A stretch of 45,108 bases of DNA from Bacteroidota bacterium (lineage in GTDB: Bacteria > Bacteroidota > Bacteroidia > Sphingobacteriales > Sphingobacteriaceae), in the NCBI GenBank assembly GCA_013289045.1, contig JABDAU010000025.1:1-45108 (forward strand). Reading direction: 5' to 3'. Position numbers and translations under genes: made by a program. Every line of letters starts with the position of its first letter. Positions within the stretch are counted from its first letter, which is position 1. Shown here piece by piece: positions 39,220 through 45,108 of the stretch. The notes beneath the pieces are model-generated. The model was not told the DNA's origin and made no database searches. It saw only the letters and a list, made by a program, of their open reading frames with translations.

Positions 39220-40107
39220 ATGAAAGCATTCATTTTCCCCGGTCAGGGCGCTCAATTTGTAGGTATGGGTAAGGATCTGTACGACAGATCGGCAAAAGCC
39301 CGCGAACTTTTTGAAGAAGCCAACGAGATATTGGGTTTCCGCATTACCGATATCATGTTCAACGGCACCGACGAAGAATTGAAACAAACCAAAGTTACGC
39401 AGCCCGCTATTTTCCTGCACTCGGTATTGCTGGCTTACGCACTGGAAGACGCTTTTAACCCTGATATGGCTGCCGGCCATTCATTGGGCGAGTTCTCGGC
39501 ACTGGTAGCAACAGGCGCAATCGCTTTTGAGGACGGATTGCAATTGGTTGCCGCACGTGCAAATGCCATGCAGAAAGCCTGCGAAATAAGGCCATCAACC
39601 ATGGCTGCCATACTGGGGTTGGATGATTATACTGTTGAATACATTTGCCAGGAGATAAGTAACGTTGTGGTGCCGGCAAATTACAATTGCCCCGGCCAGT
39701 TGGTGATCTCAGGCACTATAGAGGGAATCGACGAGGCCTGTGAAAAGTTGACCGCAGCCGGCGCAAAACGTGCGTTGAAACTGAACGTAGGCGGCGCTTT
39801 CCATTCACCATTGATGGAAGTAGCGCGTGTTGAGCTGGAGCATGCCATTGTGAATACCGAATTCCGCGAGCCGATATGCCCGATCTATCAGAATATCGAC
39901 GCAAAGGCTTATACGGATATCGAAAAGATAAAACATAACCTCATTGCCCAATTAACAGGCCCGGTACGCTGGACGCAAACGGTAAAACATATGTTGGACG
40001 ACGGGGCCAATCATTTTACCGAAGTGGGTCCGGGCAGTGTACTGCAGGGCTTGGTAAAAAAGGTAGACCGCCATATCCCGACCGAAAGCGCAGCATTGCC
40101 CGAATAA
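39220..40107 (+). CDS. fabD: Malonyl-CoA:ACP transacylase
   Basis: A 295-residue FabD. It begins MKAFIFPGQGAQFVGMGKDL; the catalytic Ser88 is in GHSLGE (86-91), His195 is in GAFHSPLM, and the C-terminal motif is EVGPGSVLQGLVKK. It loads malonate onto acyl carrier protein for fatty-acid synthesis. It is monocistronic, ending at a terminator (40118-40143); other fab genes are not adjacent. Confidence 0.97.
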   Translation: MKAFIFPGQGAQFVGMGKDLYDRSAKARELFEEANEILGFRITDIMFNGTDEELKQTKVTQPAIFLHSVLLAYALEDAFNPDMAAGHSLGEFSALVATGAIAFEDGLQLVAARANAMQKACEIRPSTMAAILGLDDYTVEYICQEISNVVVPANYNCPGQLVISGTIEGIDEACEKLTAAGAKRALKLNVGGAFHSPLMEVARVELEHAIVNTEFREPICPIYQNIDAKAYTDIEKIKHNLIAQLTGPVRWTQTVKHMLDDGANHFTEVGPGSVLQGLVKKVDRHIPTESAALPE

Positions 40108-40117
40108 TTTTACACAG

Positions 40118-40143
40118 CGCCCGTCACAAACGGGCGTTTTTTT
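40118..40143 (+). terminator. Terminator of fabD
   Basis: CGCCCGT-cacaa-ACGGGCG followed by seven T, starting 10 bases after the stop codon. Confidence 0.92.
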
Positions 40144-40223
40144 CGTTAGCTTTATGTTACCTAAAATCGGCCGACAGCCGTTTCCGCGGCAGGTAAGCTG
40201 TATTAATCGTCAACCATGAATAA

Positions 40224-43200
40224 ATGAGTACATCCGGCAAAATACGTTTGTTACTGGCATTGCTTTTTGCCAGCTTGCTGTTTACCTCAATCGTGGTGCA
40301 AAGCACATACACGCCGGCAAAAAATCTCGATCAAACTGCCAAAATACTCCAGGGTAACCTGCAACAAAAAGAAGGTTATGTATCGGGCTTCATTAATAAC
40401 AAAACAAAATTTGAAGGGTTAAAAACCATTCAGCAGCGCCCGGAAGATGCCTTAAAGATCATCCAATATTATACCACCGACCGCAGCATATGGTTCAGCA
40501 CCTTCAGGGGTGATTCGCTGATGTTTTGGAGCGGTATTAAGATCATCCCGCAAAAGCCATCGCGTATAAAGGAAGGGGTTTCATTTATTCATGAATCCAA
40601 TGGCTTTTATGAGACAATTAAAAAAAGCGAAGGCGATTTTTCCGTTGTTTTTTCCATCCCGGTAAAAATCGACTATGTTATTCAGAACCAATACCTGCAA
40701 AATAAATTCGCTGCCGACCTGCTTTCTGATGACAACATCGAGCTTGCTGATTATACCGATACATTTGTCCGCCCCGTACACAGCAGTATTAACGATACCT
40801 ACCTGTTTTCGGTAAAGCTGAAACCGAACGAGGTAAACCATCTTTTTTACTATTTCGAGCTAGTATCATGGCTGCTTACCTTTTTAACGTTATGCATATT
40901 AATGCATACCATTTGTAAGTACCTGATATCAAGGCGGTATGTGTTCTTATCGCTGCTTACCCTGGCAGTATTTATTGCTTTGGCCAGGTATATCAACCTG
41001 CATTATCATTACCCGGGGTTTATTTACCAGCTTAATATTTTTAAGCCGGGCGTATATACCACCAATAGCATATTTCCATCCCTTGGCGATTTCTGTCTCA
41101 ATGTGCTCTTTGCCACCTGGTTCTTTATCTTCCTGCATAAAGAGCGCGATGAATTATTAAAGCGGATACCCCGTAAAGCAGCCAGTTACATTATCGTCAT
41201 CGTATGCATAATAGCTCTATTGGTAGTTTCTGCAGTGCTGCTTAACCTTTTTTACGGGCTGGTTATCAACTCAAATATCAATTTCGACCTCTATAATGTA
41301 TTCAACCTGGGCAAATACAGTATGCTGGGGCTGTTTATGCTTTGCTTTGGTTTTCTGATATTTTATTTGCTGAATGAAACCGTGCTATCCGTTTGCATGC
41401 GACTGCCCGTGCCCGATGCGCATAAGATAACGCTGTTTGTATTGGGTGTGATCATATCACTTGTTTTAATAAGTTATTACCAGCAATTCAATTCGTTTTT
41501 TATACTGGTTGCTGCGGTGGTATTTATACGGGCATACGCGCACCGTTATAACCAGGGCAACCTTAGTGCCTCTTCGCTATTGTTGGTGATACTCATTTTT
41601 GCGCTGGTTGCATTTTTCCGTTACCGTCATATCGAATCGGAAAAGGAGGAGCAGGTGCGCATGGAACTGATGCGTAAGCTGCAAGTACCGGATGACCCGA
41701 CTGCCGATCACATATTTAGAAAAATAGAAAGTCAGATCATTAACGACCACGAGGTGATCAATAATTTTGACGATTCATCACACTACAGCGCTGTAAAAAG
41801 CAGGCTGCAAAAGCTGTATTTTGATGGATACCTGTCTGCCTATAATTTTAATATAAATGAGTTTGATATTAACGGGCAGCCTATCCATGCAGATAGCAAG
41901 TCGCCGCTAAGCAGCTATGAGGAGATGGTGTTTTACAGCTCGTATAAGGTTTCGGGTTATTTTTACCGCGAGAATGAATCTTTTGGTGCGCTGAATTATT
42001 TTGCCATCCTGCCCATCACCCGCAATTCAAAGCCGTTAGGCACCATTGTTATCGACCTCGAATCGAAACCAGTTGCCCAGGCCAGCTCATTCCCTGAACT
42101 ATTAGAAGACGCTTCCATACACCAGGATTATAAGTTTAAAGATTATTCATATGCCTTTTACAGCGATAATAAGCTCACCAACAAATCGGGCACTTTTGGC
42201 TATGATCTTGTAAATACCAGCTTTAAAGGGGAGCTGAAAAAATATACTACTGCCACTACTCAACCCGAAAACCCTGAATGGTACAAAAACCTGAGCACTT
42301 ATAACCACCTGATCTACATGCCGAGCAAGCGCTACATGATTGTGGTGACAAGGGAGCAGAACCCGGTATTTTATGACATCACTTCGCTTACTTTCTTTTT
42401 TATACTGCTGCTGGCCTTTAGTTTAATGGTGGTAGCTGTGCGTTGGCTATGGCTGCGTATAAAAATATTGAACATTACCGAAACGAGCTTAAGATGGAAG
42501 TTCAGGATCAATTTCGACAGGGTATTGTATAAAACCCGTATCCAGTTCTCTATTATATCGGCAGTGGTAATAACGCTGGTATTTGTAGGCTTTATTACTT
42601 TCTTCTCCATCAGCCAGCAATACACCGATCAGCAGCAGAAAATGATCAGTGATAAGATAAGCCATATCAGTGCGGCCTTTACCAGTGGGGCGCTTGACAG
42701 GTACCTGCACGATATTAATGATGAAAGCCAGATAGATTTCGACAACCTTGCAAGCAATTACTCTACCGACCTGATCCTGTACGACCTGAATGGCGTGCCT
42801 ATTATCAGTACACAACCACGCGTTTATAACTATAATTTGCAACCACGGCGAATGAATGCCAAAGCGTTCATCAAATTGTCTAAACTACAGAAATCAGAAG
42901 TGGTGAATGACGAAAGAATAGGTGAGTTGACTTATAAATCAGCGTATGCCCCGCTCATCAATAAAAAGCAGCAAACGGTGGGCTATTTGCAGCTGCCTTA
43001 TTTCTCGGACCAGGCCGATTATAACAGCCATATCGCATCCCTGCTGAATGTGATGATCAATGTGTATGCGGTGATATTTATCATCGTGGGTTTGTTTGCC
43101 ATCATTATTGCCCGGCAAATAACGGCGCCGCTCAGCTTTATGCAGTATAATTTGGGGCAGATCTCCTACGGTAAAAAGAATGAACCTATAAAATGGGAGC

Positions 43201-43958
43201 GCGATGATGAAATAGGTGCATTGGTAAATGAGTATAATAAAATGATCTCAGCGCTTGAAAATAGTGCGCAGAAACTGGCCCAAAGCGAAAGGGAAAGCGC
43301 CTGGCGCGAAATGGCCAAGCAGGTAGCGCATGAGATCAAAAACCCGCTGACCCCGCTAAAACTGGGATTGCAATTGCTGGAAAAATCATGGCGGGACAGA
43401 GATCCTAAATTCGACCAGAAATTCGAGCGATTCAGTAAGTCGTTTGTGGAACAGATAGAGAGCTTATCGTCCATCGCATCGGAGTTTTCATCATTCGCCA
43501 AGATGCCGGATACGCATATGGAGCGGCTAAATGTTTTTGATATGCTAAGCCAGGCGGTAACCATTTTTACGCACATGGAGAACATCAGGATTATTTATAG
43601 CCCACCTGATACACCATTTTATATTAACGCCGACCGCGACCAATTGCTGCGTTGTTTTAACAACCTGCTCAAAAATGCCATCGAGGCTAGGGCATCGGAT
43701 AAAATTGGCGTGATCGATATCAGCTACCTTATCACCAGTAAAAATATATTGATAAGCCTGAAGGATAACGGCAACGGCATACCCGAAATGCTGCGCGAAA
43801 AGATCTTCGAGCCAAACTTTACCACAAAGAGTTCAGGCACAGGCCTCGGGCTGGCATTCGTAAAAAACTCCATTGAAAATGCAGGCGGGAAAGTATGGTT
43901 TGAGACCGCGTTGAGCGTGGGCACTACGTTTTATTTGAGTTTGCCGGCTGCGGGATAA
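40224..43958 (+). CDS. Very large NtrY-like sensor histidine kinase
   Basis: A 1244-residue multi-pass kinase. TM1 is about 7-27, followed by an extracytoplasmic domain (to about 205), then roughly eight helices between 210 and 468, a second extracytoplasmic domain (about 470-715), further helices near 720-742, 777-798 and 944-964, and a HAMP region (about 965-1015). The kinase core has His1036 in AHEIKNPLTPLKL, N-box NNLLKNAIEA, DNGNGIP and GTGLGLAFVKN. The AHEIKNPLTP box is typical of NtrY/NtrB kinases. No response regulator is adjacent; the NtrC-type protein at 6131 is a candidate by family only. Just upstream, ATG AAT AAA TGA (40216-40227) is a 3-codon frame whose stop overlaps this start. 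Confidence 0.92.
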   Translation: MSTSGKIRLLLALLFASLLFTSIVVQSTYTPAKNLDQTAKILQGNLQQKEGYVSGFINNKTKFEGLKTIQQRPEDALKIIQYYTTDRSIWFSTFRGDSLMFWSGIKIIPQKPSRIKEGVSFIHESNGFYETIKKSEGDFSVVFSIPVKIDYVIQNQYLQNKFAADLLSDDNIELADYTDTFVRPVHSSINDTYLFSVKLKPNEVNHLFYYFELVSWLLTFLTLCILMHTICKYLISRRYVFLSLLTLAVFIALARYINLHYHYPGFIYQLNIFKPGVYTTNSIFPSLGDFCLNVLFATWFFIFLHKERDELLKRIPRKAASYIIVIVCIIALLVVSAVLLNLFYGLVINSNINFDLYNVFNLGKYSMLGLFMLCFGFLIFYLLNETVLSVCMRLPVPDAHKITLFVLGVIISLVLISYYQQFNSFFILVAAVVFIRAYAHRYNQGNLSASSLLLVILIFALVAFFRYRHIESEKEEQVRMELMRKLQVPDDPTADHIFRKIESQIINDHEVINNFDDSSHYSAVKSRLQKLYFDGYLSAYNFNINEFDINGQPIHADSKSPLSSYEEMVFYSSYKVSGYFYRENESFGALNYFAILPITRNSKPLGTIVIDLESKPVAQASSFPELLEDASIHQDYKFKDYSYAFYSDNKLTNKSGTFGYDLVNTSFKGELKKYTTATTQPENPEWYKNLSTYNHLIYMPSKRYMIVVTREQNPVFYDITSLTFFFILLLAFSLMVVAVRWLWLRIKILNITETSLRWKFRINFDRVLYKTRIQFSIISAVVITLVFVGFITFFSISQQYTDQQQKMISDKISHISAAFTSGALDRYLHDINDESQIDFDNLASNYSTDLILYDLNGVPIISTQPRVYNYNLQPRRMNAKAFIKLSKLQKSEVVNDERIGELTYKSAYAPLINKKQQTVGYLQLPYFSDQADYNSHIASLLNVMINVYAVIFIIVGLFAIIIARQITAPLSFMQYNLGQISYGKKNEPIKWERDDEIGALVNEYNKMISALENSAQKLAQSERESAWREMAKQVAHEIKNPLTPLKLGLQLLEKSWRDRDPKFDQKFERFSKSFVEQIESLSSIASEFSSFAKMPDTHMERLNVFDMLSQAVTIFTHMENIRIIYSPPDTPFYINADRDQLLRCFNNLLKNAIEARASDKIGVIDISYLITSKNILISLKDNGNGIPEMLREKIFEPNFTTKSSGTGLGLAFVKNSIENAGGKVWFETALSVGTTFYLSLPAAG

Positions 43959-44001
43959 ATAATTTGGGCCAGGTGCAATTTAAATTCTACAACCCACCAG
44001 A

Positions 44002-44150
44002 TGTTCCTATGGAACACTTTTTCCGATTATGATTTTTTCTACCCACCAGTCGTCCCTACGGGACGAAATGGGCTGCAATACGTGTCCCGTAGGGACAACT
44101 GGTGGGTAGACGATCAGATAAAAAAGAATATTTATGTTCCATCGGAACAT
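44002..44150. repeat. Four-hairpin BIME-like unit, copy 2
   Basis: Same order as 16392-16540: TGTTCC-TAT-GGAACA (44002-44016); CTACCCACCAG then CGTCCC-TAC-GGGACG (44051-44065); TGTCCC-GTA-GGGACA (44083-44097) then CTGGTGGGTAG; ATGTTCC-ATC-GGAACAT (44134-44150) then TTGGTG. Loop and arm bases differ but stem pairing is kept by paired changes. It lies between the kinase and the convergent IscA gene. Confidence 0.72.
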
Positions 44151-44237
44151 TTGGTGATATGCGCTTGATATGCGCATAAACAGGGAAACCGGCTTATGAC
44201 CGGTTCCCTGTTATATAAATCTTTTGTTAAATTCAGT

Positions 44238-44585
44238 TTACACCGAAAACGAACTCCCACAGCCGCAAGTGCTTGCAGCATTCGGGTTATTAAAGCTAAA
44301 CCCACGGGCATTCAAACCATCCTGGAAGTCTATCTGCATGCCAACAAGGTACATTCCATGCGCTTTGTGCATGAAAACGCGTATACCGTCTAACTCATAT
44401 TCGTTATCGCCGTCTTTCCGCTGGTCGAAGCCCAATATGTAGTTCATTCCTGAACAACCGCCACCTTCAACACCAATACGCAGGCCGAAATCGTCGCCGA
44501 TCTCTTGCTGGTCGCGTAATTTCTTCAGTTCTTTTACGGCACCTTCAGTAAGGGTTACCGGGGCCAATTCAACAACAGTACTCAT
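44238..44585 (-). CDS. A-type iron-sulfur carrier, HesB/IscA/ErpA family
   Basis: A 115-residue A-type carrier. The three conserved Cys are Cys44 in GGGCSGMNY and Cys107/Cys109 in the C-terminal STCGCGSSF. It binds and hands over Fe-S clusters in the cytosol. Whether it is ErpA, IscA or SufA cannot be settled here as no suf/isc genes are near. The minus-strand box TATATTTG at 44613-44606 gives a leader of about 14 bases. Confidence 0.95.
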   Translation of the reverse strand: MSTVVELAPVTLTEGAVKELKKLRDQQEIGDDFGLRIGVEGGGCSGMNYILGFDQRKDGDNEYELDGIRVFMHKAHGMYLVGMQIDFQDGLNARGFSFNNPNAASTCGCGSSFSV

Positions 44586-44605
44586 CTTATTTTTAATTAA
44601 CTACA

Positions 44606-44613
44606 CAAATATA
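44606..44613 (-). promoter_or_regulatory. -7 box TATATTTG of the A-type carrier gene
   Basis: An exact consensus match on the minus strand, 20 bases before the start codon at 44585. No TTG at -33 spacing was seen. Confidence 0.55.
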
Positions 44614-44667
44614 ATGTAAAATGCAGATTTTTGTCGCAGGCCGATTATTTATGACCTTTTTGTAACA

Positions 44668-45108
44668 ATGATCAATTACTCCAGTATCATAACTGATATC
44701 ATAAAATATACCGTTGCCGGGATGGGCGTGGTATGGATAGCCTACTATCTTATTAAGCCGCATCTCGACAAATCCGAGCGTATCCAGTTGCTCGAACTAA
44801 AAAAATCGGTTGCAAATCAAACCCTGCCTCTGCGGTTACAGGCCTATGAGCGCATCATCCTGTTTATAGAACGGATAAATCCCGAAAATATGATCATCCG
44901 CCTCAATGCGCCCGAATATACCGCTGCCGATCTCAACAGCATCATCATCACCGAGATCCGCAACGAATACCAGCATAACATTACCCAGCAGGTATATGTA
45001 AGCAGCCGCGCATGGAGCGTAGTAAAACGGGTTAAGGACGATACGGTAAATATTGTAAGCACGGCTTATAAATCACTGCCCGAAAATGCGACCGCCCTCG
45101 ACCTGGGC
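44668..45108 (+). CDS. Membrane-anchored hypothetical protein, N-terminal part
   Basis: An ATG at 44668 opens 147 codons that run off the right edge. There is an N-terminal transmembrane helix (about 8-27, YTVAGMGVVWIAYYLI), then a helical cytosolic part with LPLRLQAYERIILFIERINP, IRNEYQHNITQQVYVS and WSVVKRVKDDTVNIVSTAYK. This layout matches, from memory, a conserved Bacteroidota family (DUF7935). The function is unknown. Divergent from the A-type carrier gene. Confidence 0.75.
   Translation, partial: MINYSSIITDIIKYTVAGMGVVWIAYYLIKPHLDKSERIQLLELKKSVANQTLPLRLQAYERIILFIERINPENMIIRLNAPEYTAADLNSIIITEIRNEYQHNITQQVYVSSRAWSVVKRVKDDTVNIVSTAYKSLPENATALDLG

Overview
The window looks like chromosomal DNA from a Bacteroidota bacterium, most likely family Sphingobacteriaceae (Mucilaginibacter/Pedobacter-like). 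The reasons are: several genes sit just downstream of boxes matching the Bacteroidota -7 consensus TAnnTTTG; Shine-Dalgarno sites are almost absent; menaquinone synthesis uses futalosine-pathway genes (mqnB, mqnD); proteins typical of the phylum occur (tandem MEVHHH proteins, WXXGXW-repeat protein, short GlgA/GlgC pair); and the intergenic regions are full of small palindromic repeats. No phage, plasmid, CRISPR or rRNA is visible.

Layout. 1-2671: an edge-truncated gene, two medium-chain reductases and a divergent HxlR repressor, with two strong palindromic operators between them. 2928-7459: tRNA-Ser(GGA), then a hybrid histidine kinase (kinase, receiver and HPt) convergent with an NtrC-type sigma-54 activator, separated by a MITE-like element. 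7683-10595: a tiny secreted Lys-rich protein, a nested repeat, a decayed antitoxin-like gene, and a YCII/DGPF protein plus ECF42-type sigma factor pair. 10605-16009: papain-like peptidase, TPR lipoprotein, hydroxynitrile-lyase-like cupin, DyP peroxidase, a membrane protein and a beta-propeller lipoprotein. 16173-21751: a second nested repeat, an ArsR/SRPBCC pair with an operator over its own promoter, tandem membrane paralogues, a His/Gln-rich WXXGXW protein and a YugP-type zinc peptidase.

21846-33110: FAD oxidoreductase, Tag glycosylase, a PIN-type toxin-antitoxin pair framed by AATTCG-rich repeats, polA, a Uma2 nuclease-fold protein, the glgA-glgC glycogen operon, a second small Lys-rich secreted protein, an MBL hydrolase and YbaB. 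33111-45108: hflX; a strikingly AT-rich 460-residue PIN-like protein squeezed between hflX and the mqn operon; mqnB-hypothetical-mqnD; queD-folE; fabD; a very large NtrY-like kinase; an IscA/ErpA-type protein; and an edge-truncated membrane protein.

The strongest items for follow-up are the AT-rich PIN-like gene, the two small secreted QTDT/Lys-rich proteins, the palindromic operators built over -7 boxes, and the repeat biology: two copies of one host repeat each carrying a different inserted element, and two copies of a four-hairpin BIME-like unit with conserved spacing. All functional statements come from reading motifs by eye; no database search was run.
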